Assembly: GCA_029939995.1 (NCBI GenBank)
Contig: JAOZRW010000009.1
Location: 698 to 63,352, forward strand
Direction: 5' to 3'
Origin: Acidimicrobiia bacterium
GTDB lineage: Bacteria; Actinomycetota; Acidimicrobiia; Spongiisociales; UBA5794
DNA: 62,655 bases
Shown here: positions 28,644 to 38,508 of the stretch, one piece after another
Position numbering within the stretch: position 1 is the stretch's first letter
Layout of the letters: the number at the start of each line of letters is the position of its first letter
Translations under genes and position numbers: made by a program
Notes under the pieces: model-generated
The model's input: only the letters and a program-made list of their open reading frames with translations
Database searches by the model: none
Told to the model about the DNA's origin: nothing

Positions 28644-31600
28644 GTGCCGTACCAACCGCGTAACCACGTTCGCATCGTCACCGCCACATCGCTGTTCGAC
28701 GGGCACGACGCTGCCATCAACATCATGCGGCGCCTCCTCCAAGCGACCGGAGCAGAGGTCATCCACCTCGGTCACGACCGATCCGCCGCGGAGATCGCCA
28801 CGGCGGCCGTCGAGGAGGATGCCCAGGCGGTTGCGATCACGTCCTATCAGGGCGGCCACATGGAGTTCTTCCGATACGTCAGGAGCCTGCTCGACGAGGC
28901 AGGCGCCGGTCGTGTGAAGATCTTCGGCGGGGGAGGGGGGACGATCCTGCCGGAAGAGGCCGCCGAGCTCGAGCGTTCCGGCGTCGAGCGGATCTACACA
29001 CCCGACGACGGCCGCGAACTGGGTCTTCAAGGGATGATCGACGACCTGATCGAGCGAGCAGACTTCCCCGTCGTGGATGAATCCTCGTTCGACCTCGACC
29101 GGCTTTCCACAGCGACGCCGGCGCTGCTCGGCCGGGCCATCTCGATCGTGGAACAGTCACCCGACGGAGATCTCGCATCGGAGGCTCGCCTCATCGCAGC
29201 GGCGAGAACGGCTCCGGTGGTCGGCATCACCGGTACCGGCGGCGCGGGGAAGTCGTCCCTCATCGACGAGATCGTCGTCCGCTACCTCGCAGACTTCCCC
29301 GACCACACGCTCGGCATCGTCTCGGTCGACCCGTCGCGGAGACGCTCGGGCGGGGCGCTGCTGGGTGATCGCATCCGCATGAACGCCGTTACCCATCCGC
29401 GAGTCTTCATGCGCTCCCTCGCGACCCGTCAGGCGAACCTGGCGCTCTCACCCCACGTGTCGTCCGCCGTCGATCTCATCAAGGCGGCCGGCTACGACCT
29501 CGTCATCCTCGAAACGTCGGGCATCGGGCAGGCGGACACGGAGATCGTCGACCACGCCGACCTGGCTCTCTACGTCATGACGCCCGAGTACGGAGCGGCG
29601 AGCCAGCTCGAGAAAGTCGACATGCTCGACTATGCCGATCTCGTGGTCGTCAACAAGGCGGATCGCCGCGGGGCGGAGGACGCCGTCAGAGACGTGCGGA
29701 AGCAGTACCGGCGCAACCACGCCATCTTCGACACACCCGACGAAGATCTTCCCGTCTATCCGACGGTCGCGTCGCATTTCAACGACGCCGGCACGAACCG
29801 CTTCTACCGATCGCTCATGCGAGCTCTCGATGAGAGAAGCGGCGGCGGGTTCGCGTCGACGATGGAACTCCCCATCGATCACGGCGGGGAGCAGCCGGTC
29901 ATTCCGAAGGACCGGGTCCGGTACCTCTCCGAGATCGCCGACGCGATCCGCACCTACAACGAGCGCGTCGAGGCGCAGGCGGCGCTGGCCGTCGAAGCGC
30001 AGGCACTCGACGTGGTGGCGAAGAGAACCGGGGACGAAGCGTTGATGGCCGCCGGACGCGACGCTGCAGCATCACTCGATCCGGCCGCACGCGAGGTCCT
30101 GGGGACGTGGGACGAGACGGGTGAGAAGTACGACGCGGAGACCGTTTCGTATGAGGTGCGGGGCGAGGAGATCATCGTCGACGCCGTGACGACCACCCTG
30201 TCGGGGACCCGCGTCCCGAGGGTCGTGTTCCCCCGCCTCAGCGGCTGGGGCGACCGGGTTCGATGGGGGCTCCAGGAGAACCTCCCCGGGCGCTTCCCGT
30301 TCACCGCCGGCGTGTATCCGTTCAAGCGGGCCGCCGAGGACCCCACGCGGATGTTCGCCGGGGAGGGTGGCCCCGAGCAGACGAACCGGCGCTTCCACTA
30401 CGTGTCGCAGGGGATGCCCGCGGTGCGTCTATCGACCGCGTTCGACTCCGTCACGCTCTACGGTGAGGATCCGGACGAACGCCCCGACATCTACGGCAAG
30501 GTCGGCAACTCCGGCGTGTCCGTCGCCACGCTCGACGACGCCAAGAAGCTCTACTCGGGATTCGACCTCGTGGATCCCGCGACATCGGTGTCGATGACGA
30601 TCAACGGCCCGGCGCCGATGATGCTGGCGTTCTTCCTCAACGCAGCGGTCGACCAGCAGTGCGAGCGCTACATCGTCGAGCACGGACTCGAAGCCGCCGT
30701 CGAGGCGGCTCTCGTTGAACGCTTCGACGATCGGGGCCTCGTGCGGCCGCGTTACCACGGCGACCTGCCGCCCGGCAACGACGGGCTCGGGCTGATGCTG
30801 CTGGGTCTCACCGGGGACGAGGTGCTGCCGGCGGACGTCTACGAGCGGATCAAGGCCGAGACACTGTCCCTGGTGCGGGGAACGATCCAGGCCGACATCC
30901 TCAAGGAGGATCAGGCGCAGAACACCTGCATCTTCTCCACCGAGTTCGCTCTGCGCATGCAGGGCGACATCCAGGAGTACTTCATCGACCAGGACGTGCG
31001 GAACTTCTACTCGGTGTCGATCTCCGGCTATCACATGGCCGAGGCGGGAGCGAACCCGATCACCCAACTGGCGTTCACGCTGGCCAACGGGTTCACGTTC
31101 GTCGAGTACTTCCTGTCTCGCGGCATGGCGATCGACACGTTCGCCCCGAATCTCTCGTTCTTCTTCTCGAACGGCGTCGACGCCGAGTACGCCGTGATCG
31201 GCCGAGTCGCCCGCAAGATCTGGGCGAAGGCGATGCGCGACCGCTACGGCGCATCCGAACGGTCCCAGAAGCTGAAGTACCACATCCAGACATCCGGCCG
31301 GTCGCTCCACGCCCAGGAGATCTCGTTCAACGACATCCGCACCACGCTGCAGGCGCTGTACGCGATCTACGACAACTGCAACTCGCTGCACACCAACGCG
31401 TACGACGAGGCGATCACGACGCCGACCGAGGAATCGGTGCGCAGAGCCCTGGCCATCCAGCTGATCATCAACCGGGAGCTCGGCCTCGCAAGGAACGAGA
31501 ACCCGCTGCAGGGCTCGTTCATCATCGAGGAACTCACCGATCTCGTCGAGGAGGCCGTGCTGGCCGAATTCGACCGGCTCACCGACCGCGGGGGCGTCCT

Positions 31601-31976
31601 CGGGGCGATGGAACTCATGTACCAGCGCTCCAAGATCCAGGAGGAGTCGCTGCGCTACGAGCGCATGAAGTCGACGGGAGAGCTCCCGATCATCGGCGTC
31701 AACACGTTCCTGTCGTCCGAGGGCTCACCGTTCGTCGTTCCCGACACGGTCGTTCGCTCGACCGACGAGGACAAGCACCGCCAGATCGACGCCGCCCGTG
31801 CGGTGCGGGAACGCAACCCGGAAACCGCCGATGCGGCGTTGAAGCACCTCCAGACCGTGGCGATCGACGGCGGGAACACCTTCGATGCCCTCATGGACGC
31901 CGCCAAAGCCTGCACGATCGGCCAGATGTCGAACGCGCTCTACGCGGTCGGTGGCCGGTACCGCCGGAGCATGTAG
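28644..31976 (+). CDS. icmF: Fused isobutyryl-CoA mutase IcmF (B12 domain, G-protein chaperone, mutase large subunit)
   Basis: B12 domain [31 protein letters not shown]-loop [27 protein letters not shown]; mutase region [51 protein letters not shown]. Confidence 0.93.
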   Translation: MPYQPRNHVRIVTATSLFDGHDAAINIMRRLLQATGAEVIHLGHDRSAAEIATAAVEEDAQAVAITSYQGGHMEFFRYVRSLLDEAGAGRVKIFGGGGGTILPEEAAELERSGVERIYTPDDGRELGLQGMIDDLIERADFPVVDESSFDLDRLSTATPALLGRAISIVEQSPDGDLASEARLIAAARTAPVVGITGTGGAGKSSLIDEIVVRYLADFPDHTLGIVSVDPSRRRSGGALLGDRIRMNAVTHPRVFMRSLATRQANLALSPHVSSAVDLIKAAGYDLVILETSGIGQADTEIVDHADLALYVMTPEYGAASQLEKVDMLDYADLVVVNKADRRGAEDAVRDVRKQYRRNHAIFDTPDEDLPVYPTVASHFNDAGTNRFYRSLMRALDERSGGGFASTMELPIDHGGEQPVIPKDRVRYLSEIADAIRTYNERVEAQAALAVEAQALDVVAKRTGDEALMAAGRDAAASLDPAAREVLGTWDETGEKYDAETVSYEVRGEEIIVDAVTTTLSGTRVPRVVFPRLSGWGDRVRWGLQENLPGRFPFTAGVYPFKRAAEDPTRMFAGEGGPEQTNRRFHYVSQGMPAVRLSTAFDSVTLYGEDPDERPDIYGKVGNSGVSVATLDDAKKLYSGFDLVDPATSVSMTINGPAPMMLAFFLNAAVDQQCERYIVEHGLEAAVEAALVERFDDRGLVRPRYHGDLPPGNDGLGLMLLGLTGDEVLPADVYERIKAETLSLVRGTIQADILKEDQAQNTCIFSTEFALRMQGDIQEYFIDQDVRNFYSVSISGYHMAEAGANPITQLAFTLANGFTFVEYFLSRGMAIDTFAPNLSFFFSNGVDAEYAVIGRVARKIWAKAMRDRYGASERSQKLKYHIQTSGRSLHAQEISFNDIRTTLQALYAIYDNCNSLHTNAYDEAITTPTEESVRRALAIQLIINRELGLARNENPLQGSFIIEELTDLVEEAVLAEFDRLTDRGGVLGAMELMYQRSKIQEESLRYERMKSTGELPIIGVNTFLSSEGSPFVVPDTVVRSTDEDKHRQIDAARAVRERNPETADAALKHLQTVAIDGGNTFDALMDAAKACTIGQMSNALYAVGGRYRRSM

Positions 31977-31985
31977 CAGACAGAT

Positions 31986-32417
31986 CTATCCGAGCGCCGC
32001 GGACACCCGTTCGGCCGTCGCAGCGAGTTCCTCACGCGTGGGCGGGTCGTACCGGCTGATGCTGAGGCGGAAGCCGTCGCCGCGACGCCGGGGGATCACG
32101 TGGATGTGGGCATGGGCCACCTCCTGACCCGCTACGGGCCCGTCCGCCAGATAGAGGTTGATGCCCTCGATCGTCGGATCTTGAACACGATGCGCGGCGG
32201 CGATCCGTCGGGCCACGTTCATCATATGTGCAGCGATCTCGTCATCCAGATCGACGAGGTCGGGAAGATGTCGGCGTGGCAGGACGAGGAGATGACCCGG
32301 TGTCACCGGGTTGATGTCCATGATCGAGACGACGTCGTCGTCCTCGTAGACGAAGTTGGCCGGCAGTTCGCCATCGAGGATGGCGCAGAAGACGCAGAAG
32401 TCGGTTGATTCGCTCAT
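31986..32417 (-). CDS. HIT family protein
   Basis: DFCVFCAILDGELPANFVYEDD...HLLVLPRRHLPDL...VAHAHIHVIPRR (HxHxH-type triad). Confidence 0.93.
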   Translation of the reverse strand: MSESTDFCVFCAILDGELPANFVYEDDDVVSIMDINPVTPGHLLVLPRRHLPDLVDLDDEIAAHMMNVARRIAAAHRVQDPTIEGINLYLADGPVAGQEVAHAHIHVIPRRRGDGFRLSISRYDPPTREELAATAERVSAALG

Positions 32418-32454
32418 GGGCCGAGAATACCGGGTCGGCGATGCCCCGTGCGAG

Positions 32455-33561
32455 CTACGGCGGGTCGGGGCCGATCGGAGCGCGGGTGAGACGCCGGCGC
32501 AACGGTGGCGATCCCGCGTCGATGCGCATCCCCATCTCGTGGATCGCGACGTGGTGATGGAACCAGCAGAGGGTCGTGAGGTTCTCCGGATCGTGGGTCC
32601 CGCCTTCGCAGCGGGGCACGATGTGGTGAGGTCCGAGCCGGTACCGCGACGTACATCCGGCGATCGTGCAACCCCCGTCGCGGTGAGCGACGAAGCTTCG
32701 GACGGCCGGGGGAATGATGCGGGCCGCGTCGGAGGTGACGACGGGTCTGCCGCCGGAGAGGCCGACGATCTGCACCGCGCCCGTGCAGAGCAGTTCTTCG
32801 AGGACGGTGGGACCGACTCTCGGTCCGTACCGGACCCGGCATCCCTCTTCGCCCCCGGTTCCGTTCGCCTCGTCGAGGTCGACGAGGACGGTCACCCGCC
32901 CGCCGGGGGAACCTGCCGCATCACTACCGCCGTCGAGAGAGTCCCGTGCGATCGACGCGAGGGCATCGGCCTGTCGCTGGCCTCGCGTCGCCAGGTCGCC
33001 ATCGGGGAGCATCCGCATCCGGTCGGCTCGTTCTGAGAGGGCCGCTTCGACGATGCGGCCGTCTACGGCCCCGAGTAGGCCGCTCAAGCGCCACGCCGAC
33101 CCGTCGAGGTTGGGCTGAACCGACACGAACCGTTCGGCTGCGACCTCACGTTCGTCGCGGCGTGTCACACGTCGCTGTTGCGCTGTCACACGGCCGAGGG
33201 TCGCCAGGTCCAGTGACTCTGCATGCTCCATCGTGGACGGGTCGGCTCCGGCATCGGCGAGACGCAGCAACCCGACGGCGCGATCGAACGTGATGCGACC
33301 TTCGGCGAGGCGGAAGTTGATCGGTCGGTTCTTCGGCAGATGCCTTCCCGCGAACACCAACTCCGTTGCAGAGGCTCGCGACACATCCAACTCGGCGGAG
33401 AGCCATTCGTTGATCGACCGATGCCCGTCTCGCCCTGCGACGTTGATCTTGTCCAACTCGTTGATCAGCACCGCCTGCTCGCACCGCAGGTCAGAGATCT
33501 CCGCCTCGACTTGTCGGAGCCGCTCGACCATATCGTCGGCGCTGCGGGTCATGAACAACAT
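32455..33561 (-). CDS. DUF222 / HNH endonuclease signature protein (13E12-type)
   Basis: N-terminal DUF222-like helical region; HNH motif HRDGGCTIAGCTSRYRLGPHHIVPRCEGGTHDPENLTTLCWFHHHVAIHE. Start at ATG 33561. Confidence 0.85.
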   Translation of the reverse strand: MLFMTRSADDMVERLRQVEAEISDLRCEQAVLINELDKINVAGRDGHRSINEWLSAELDVSRASATELVFAGRHLPKNRPINFRLAEGRITFDRAVGLLRLADAGADPSTMEHAESLDLATLGRVTAQQRRVTRRDEREVAAERFVSVQPNLDGSAWRLSGLLGAVDGRIVEAALSERADRMRMLPDGDLATRGQRQADALASIARDSLDGGSDAAGSPGGRVTVLVDLDEANGTGGEEGCRVRYGPRVGPTVLEELLCTGAVQIVGLSGGRPVVTSDAARIIPPAVRSFVAHRDGGCTIAGCTSRYRLGPHHIVPRCEGGTHDPENLTTLCWFHHHVAIHEMGMRIDAGSPPLRRRLTRAPIGPDPP

Positions 33562-33653
33562 GCCGACAACGTACCTGCCGGGTGTGACGGAAACGCGTGA
33601 AGAACTGTTGATCTTCAAGGAGATCTCGGGATTCTCTTCTGTAGGCTCGACGC

Positions 33654-35030
33654 ATGGATCTGGACTCCCTGAAAGCTGAGATCGCTGCCTTCCACCGTGA
33701 CAAGAAGTGGATCATCCTGCCGGACGCCGCCGCGGGAGCGACGTCGATCGTCGAGCAGCTCAGGGAGTGGGGAGCGGGGAGCATCATGGTCGTCGCCGCG
33801 GTCGAAGGAGTCGGCGACCTGCCCGTCGCCGACCGGTTCTTCTACACGCGGACGAGGGGCGACACCGTGATGCAGGGCATCCGCGCCTACCTCGCCGCGG
33901 TGGAGCACCCGTCGGACCAGCTGCTCTCGGCCGTCGGCCGGTTCGATCCGGGTCACGAGGCGATGGTGCTCGGCGGCGGTTTCAGCCGTTCCGGAGTACT
34001 CGCCGGGCGTCCGGTGTACGGAGCGAGACCGGCCGGGTGGGGACGGCTCGAGGACAAGACCATCGTGGATCGACTCTGGGACGCCGCGGACGTTCGAAGA
34101 GCGCCATCGGCAGTGGTCCCGGTGGGCGAAGCAGCGGGTGCGGCGGTGAGTCTCGCCTCCGAACTCGGAACCGTGTGGGTCGCCGACAACCGGGAGGGGT
34201 GGCACGGGGGCGGGGAGTACGCCCGCTGGGTTCGCACCGAAGCGGATACCGAGCCGGCCGTCACATGGTTCGCACAGCACGCGGACAGGGTTCGCGTCAT
34301 GCCGTTCCTCGACGGCATCCCCTCGTCTATCCACGGATTCGTGACCGACGACGGAGTTGCCGTGTTCCTGCCCGTGGAGATGATCATCCTTCGCAACACG
34401 GAGCGACCGGAGTTCATCTACGCCCAGGCGGCGAACTTCTGGAATCCGCCCGATGGCGTACGTGACGAGATGCGCGAGAACGCCCGCCGGGTAGGGACGC
34501 TGCTCGCCGACAGGTACGGCTATCTCGGCGGTTTCGGGATCGACGGTGTCTGCACGGCCGACGGATTCCTCCCGACGGAACTCAACCCACGGCTCTCGGT
34601 CGGCCACGGTCTCCAATCCCGGGCCGCCGATGTTCCGCTGGGAAGCATCGAACGGATGCTGGTCGCAGGGGACATCTCCGTCGGTTCGGCCGATCTGGAG
34701 CAGACGGTCGTCGAGGCGGCCGACTCCGACAGACGGGGAGGCATGTTGCTCCCCATGACCGCCTCTCACGACGCGGGGAGGACGGGAATCCTGTTCGGAG
34801 AGGGCGCCGCCACACCGACCGATCCGGACGGCGAGAACGACGCCGTCCTGGAGATCGGGCCGGCGGCGATGGGGTCCATCATCATCCTCCGTCTCGATCC
34901 CGAACGCACCCCGATCGGGCCGTCCACGGCGCCGAGGGCCGTTCAGGCGATCGACCTCGCCCGGGATCTGTGGAACGTCGAGATCCCCCCGGTGGCACCG
35001 GCGCCCGACGTATGTGCCCCGCCCGGATAG
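33654..35030 (+). CDS. Uncharacterised ATP-grasp domain protein
   Basis: FGIDGVCTADGFLPTELNPRLSVGHG resembles the ATP-grasp Mg-binding/E-x-N block; N-terminal PreATP-grasp-like KKWIILPDAAAGATSIVEQLREWGA. Confidence 0.65.
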   Translation: MDLDSLKAEIAAFHRDKKWIILPDAAAGATSIVEQLREWGAGSIMVVAAVEGVGDLPVADRFFYTRTRGDTVMQGIRAYLAAVEHPSDQLLSAVGRFDPGHEAMVLGGGFSRSGVLAGRPVYGARPAGWGRLEDKTIVDRLWDAADVRRAPSAVVPVGEAAGAAVSLASELGTVWVADNREGWHGGGEYARWVRTEADTEPAVTWFAQHADRVRVMPFLDGIPSSIHGFVTDDGVAVFLPVEMIILRNTERPEFIYAQAANFWNPPDGVRDEMRENARRVGTLLADRYGYLGGFGIDGVCTADGFLPTELNPRLSVGHGLQSRAADVPLGSIERMLVAGDISVGSADLEQTVVEAADSDRRGGMLLPMTASHDAGRTGILFGEGAATPTDPDGENDAVLEIGPAAMGSIIILRLDPERTPIGPSTAPRAVQAIDLARDLWNVEIPPVAPAPDVCAPPG

Positions 35031-35048
35031 CCGGCATCGAAGCCGGGA

Positions 35049-35909
35049 TCAGGGGAGATCGAGCGGGACGGTGATCCCATCGATCGGTTCGTCGTTCTCG
35101 TCGACGGTTCCCACGAAGAGATCGACCGCTCCGGACGGCCCGTCATCGAGCGTGAGACGAAACGCATGCCAGACGAAGGCCGGAGACAGGGTGGAGATCG
35201 ACCGATCGATCGCCACTCCCAACTGGTCCGTCAGCCGGATGCGGACCGCGTCGACGTCCGGGGCGGCATACCCGGTGATCTGGAGCGGGTAGAGGCCGAC
35301 TCCTCGGCGAGGGCTCAGGAGGACGATCCCGCCGCTCTCGACCGCGCCCGTGATCGGCCGGTCATCCCCGGCGGGGACGAGGTCGATCACGACCCGGCCG
35401 GGGGATGTCGTCGAGAACGCCCGGGCAGCGACCCGCTCTCCGAGATGGAGATCCACGACGAGTCCGTCGCCGATCCCGTCGACGACGAACCAGCGGTCGA
35501 CCAGGCCGCCGTTCAGCTTCGTGTCCGCAACCGCCGAGTCGACGATGTCCTCCGAGAGCGTGATCCTGACGATGCCTGCGTCCGGCATGATCGCGACGGC
35601 GACGGGGCCGATGCTCGAAGCCGGCGACCCGGCTTCGGACAGGAAAGTCAACTCGATCCGCTCGCAGTCGTCTGAGGGCAACCAACGGAGATCTCCGATC
35701 GCCCGGGCGTCGCGCCCCTGGCTGTCGAGGACGGCGACGACCCCGTCTTCGACGAACGGCAGCTCACCGGTCCGGCATTCCGATCCTGCGATCGTCGTGG
35801 TCGTCGTCGTCGACGAGGTGGTCGTCGACGAGTCGTGCGTCACATCGCCGGTTCCGGTGCATGCGGACGCAACGAGGACGAATCCGGTGATGACGATGGC
35901 GAACCGCAT
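35049..35909 (-). CDS. AMIN-like domain lipoprotein
   Basis: Lipobox LVASAC, Thr/Ser linker (SSTTTSSTTTTTTIAGS), beta-rich AMIN-like repeats (RIRLTDQLGVAI...). Confidence 0.65.
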   Translation of the reverse strand: MRFAIVITGFVLVASACTGTGDVTHDSSTTTSSTTTTTTIAGSECRTGELPFVEDGVVAVLDSQGRDARAIGDLRWLPSDDCERIELTFLSEAGSPASSIGPVAVAIMPDAGIVRITLSEDIVDSAVADTKLNGGLVDRWFVVDGIGDGLVVDLHLGERVAARAFSTTSPGRVVIDLVPAGDDRPITGAVESGGIVLLSPRRGVGLYPLQITGYAAPDVDAVRIRLTDQLGVAIDRSISTLSPAFVWHAFRLTLDDGPSGAVDLFVGTVDENDEPIDGITVPLDLP

Positions 35910-36015
35910 CCCCGGAGGTTACCGGTCCGATCGGTTGGCGCCCGCTTGGCTTATGGTCGACGGGCACAGGCAATGCGGAAGATATCGACAACCGAGCGCA
36001 CGGGATCGTCCAGCG

Positions 36016-37359
36016 ATGGACCAGGCACAGACACCGGGTATGAAGACGTTCTTGATCGTCTGGGGCGGGCAGCTCGTCTCGCTCGTCGGTACCAGTCTGA
36101 CGGCGTTCGCCCTCAGCATCTTCGTGTTCCAACAGACCGGCTCGGTCACCCAGTTGGCGACGGTGCTCCTCGCGTCGCATCTACCCGCGCTGCTCATCAC
36201 GCCGTTCGCCGGAACGATCGTCGATCGTTGGGATCGCAGGAAGGCGATGATCCTCGCGGACGCAGGTGCCGCCATCGGCACGGCCGTTCTCGTGGGTTTC
36301 TACCTCGCCGGTTCTCTCTCCGTCTGGAACATCGCGCTCGCCGTGGGGATCTCGGGGTTGTTCCAGGCCTTCCAATGGCCCGCGTACTCGGCGGCGATGG
36401 CCGTGCTGGTGCCCAAAGAACAGTTCGGCAGGGCCTCCGGACTCGTGCAACTGGCCGAAGCGCTCGGAGAGTTGGGCGGTCCGATCCTCGCCGGTTTCGT
36501 TCTCGCGTTCTCGGGGATCGGCCTCGTGTTCGCCGTCGACGTGGCGACGTTCTTCTTCGCCATCGGAACGTTGCTGATCACCCGGTTCCCGACACCGATC
36601 GAGACCGAGGCGGGAGCCGCAGGCACCGGGAGCTTCTGGCACGAGACCGTGTACGGGTTCCGCTATCTCTTCACCCGGCGCGGCCTCTTCGCGTTGCTGC
36701 TCGTGTTCGCCGTCGTCAATTTCGCTTTCGGATTCATGGGTCCGCTGTTCATCCCGCTCGGACTGTCGCTCACCTCGGAGGCCGGCCTCGGCACGGCGTT
36801 CTCCGTCGCGGCCTCCGGCATGTTGATCGGATCGGTCGTGGCGAGCGCATGGGGAGGCCCGAAGAAACGCGTGCGCGGCCTCGTCGTCGGGGGAGCGCTT
36901 CTCGGTCTCGCTTTCGCCGCCATCGGGCTCTCGCCGTCGATCTACTGGGTCACCGTCGTCATGTTCCTGGGGATGTTCCTCACGCCGACCATCAATGCCA
37001 CGAGCCAGGCGCTCTGGCTGGCGAAGGTGGAGGCGGATCTTCAGGGCCGTGTCGCCGCGGTGCGGCGGTTCATCGCCCAGGCGGCCATTCCCCTCGCCTA
37101 CGTGCTCGTCGGACCGCTCTCGGACCGGGTCTTCGAGCCGCTCATGGCCGACGGCGGGAGGTGGGCCGATTCGATCGGGAGGATCATCGGCTCGGGCGCG
37201 GGGCGCGGCTACGCACTCTTCTTCGTCGTGATCGGCGTCACGGTGATCGCCGTCGTGCTCGGATCGTGGATGTACCCGCCGCTGCGCAACCTGGAGCGAG
37301 ACATCCCCGACGCCGTGCAGGAGCCCGAGCCGACGGCCGCCGAAGGACCCGCCGTGTGA
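36016..37359 (+). CDS. MFS transporter (efflux type)
   Basis: Twelve-TM pattern, MFS loop FAGTIVDRWDRRKAMILADAG; MefA/EntS-like. Confidence 0.9.
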   Translation: MDQAQTPGMKTFLIVWGGQLVSLVGTSLTAFALSIFVFQQTGSVTQLATVLLASHLPALLITPFAGTIVDRWDRRKAMILADAGAAIGTAVLVGFYLAGSLSVWNIALAVGISGLFQAFQWPAYSAAMAVLVPKEQFGRASGLVQLAEALGELGGPILAGFVLAFSGIGLVFAVDVATFFFAIGTLLITRFPTPIETEAGAAGTGSFWHETVYGFRYLFTRRGLFALLLVFAVVNFAFGFMGPLFIPLGLSLTSEAGLGTAFSVAASGMLIGSVVASAWGGPKKRVRGLVVGGALLGLAFAAIGLSPSIYWVTVVMFLGMFLTPTINATSQALWLAKVEADLQGRVAAVRRFIAQAAIPLAYVLVGPLSDRVFEPLMADGGRWADSIGRIIGSGAGRGYALFFVVIGVTVIAVVLGSWMYPPLRNLERDIPDAVQEPEPTAAEGPAV

Positions 37360-37371
37360 TAGGTTCGCTCG

Positions 37372-38508
37372 ATGCCCTTTCCGGCGCCCGACCCAGAACT
37401 CGCGGTTCGCTTCCTCGATGGTGATGCCGACACGGCGCCGCTCTTCGCCGAAGCGCGCCGCCTGCGAGACGGAGGGAAAGGGAGGGTCGTCACATACAGC
37501 AGGAAGGTGTTCGTGCCCGTCACCACCATGTGCCGGGATCGGTGCAGCTACTGCACCTTCGCGAAACCCCCCGGCGCCGGAGGAGCCTATCTGACGGACG
37601 ACGAGGTGATGACGGTCGTCCGGGCGGGGGAGGCCGGGGGATGCACCGAAGCCCTCTTCACCCTCGGTGACCGGCCGGAGGACCGATGGCCGGCAGCGAG
37701 AGCCTTCCTCGACCGGGTGGGCCACGACACGACCTTGTCGTACGTCCGCCATCTCACCGAGCGGGTCTTCGCTGAGACCGGCGTGTTCCCGCACGCCAAC
37801 CCGGGCCTGATGGACGAGGAAACCCAACGAGGCCTTCGTCGATCGAACCCCAGCCTCGGATTGATGCTCGAGAACATCTCTCAGCGCCTCATGGAACCGG
37901 GCATGCCGCATCACGACTGCCCCGACAAGGAACCGTCCGCGCGAATGGAGACTATCGAGACGGCCGGTCGTCTCCGCATCCCGTTCACGACCGGCGTGCT
38001 CGTGGGAATCGGAGAGACCGGGGCAGAGATCGTCGACAGCCTCTTCGCACTCGAAGCCGTTCACCGGCGGTGGGGTCACCTGCAAGAGATCATCGTGCAG
38101 AACTTCCGGCCGAAGGCGGACACGCGCATGCGCCACGCATCTCCCCCGACCGTCCGATGGTTCGCCACGGTCGTGGCGCTGACGCGATGGATCTTCGGAC
38201 CGGAGATGAACGTCCAGGTCCCGCCGAACCTCACGGCCGACTTCGCGATGTACCTCGATGCCGGAATCAACGACTGGGGCGGTGTCTCGCCGCTCACGAT
38301 CGACTGGGTGAACCCCGAAGCGCCCTGGCCGCATCTCGATCGTCTCAGGTCCGTGACGGAACACGCCGGTTTCGACCTGCGGCAGCGGATGCCCGTGTAT
38401 CCGGAGTTCATCGCGCCCGAATGGATCGACCCGGCGGTTCTCGCGCGGCTCGTCTCCGTGACGGACGACCGGGGGTACGCTCTCGTCGAGGAGATAGAGC
38501 CGACATGA
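37372..38508 (+). CDS. cofG: 7,8-didemethyl-8-hydroxy-5-deazariboflavin synthase subunit CofG
   Basis: Radical SAM CRDRCSYCTFAKPPG; EALFTLGDRPEDRW; PHANPGLMDEET; HLQEIIVQNFRPKADTRM. Confidence 0.95.
   Translation: MPFPAPDPELAVRFLDGDADTAPLFAEARRLRDGGKGRVVTYSRKVFVPVTTMCRDRCSYCTFAKPPGAGGAYLTDDEVMTVVRAGEAGGCTEALFTLGDRPEDRWPAARAFLDRVGHDTTLSYVRHLTERVFAETGVFPHANPGLMDEETQRGLRRSNPSLGLMLENISQRLMEPGMPHHDCPDKEPSARMETIETAGRLRIPFTTGVLVGIGETGAEIVDSLFALEAVHRRWGHLQEIIVQNFRPKADTRMRHASPPTVRWFATVVALTRWIFGPEMNVQVPPNLTADFAMYLDAGINDWGGVSPLTIDWVNPEAPWPHLDRLRSVTEHAGFDLRQRMPVYPEFIAPEWIDPAVLARLVSVTDDRGYALVEEIEPT

Noticed and set aside
36181-38364. 727-aa minus-strand ORF antisense to MFS/cofG
   Set aside because: Shadow ORF of high-GC codon usage.
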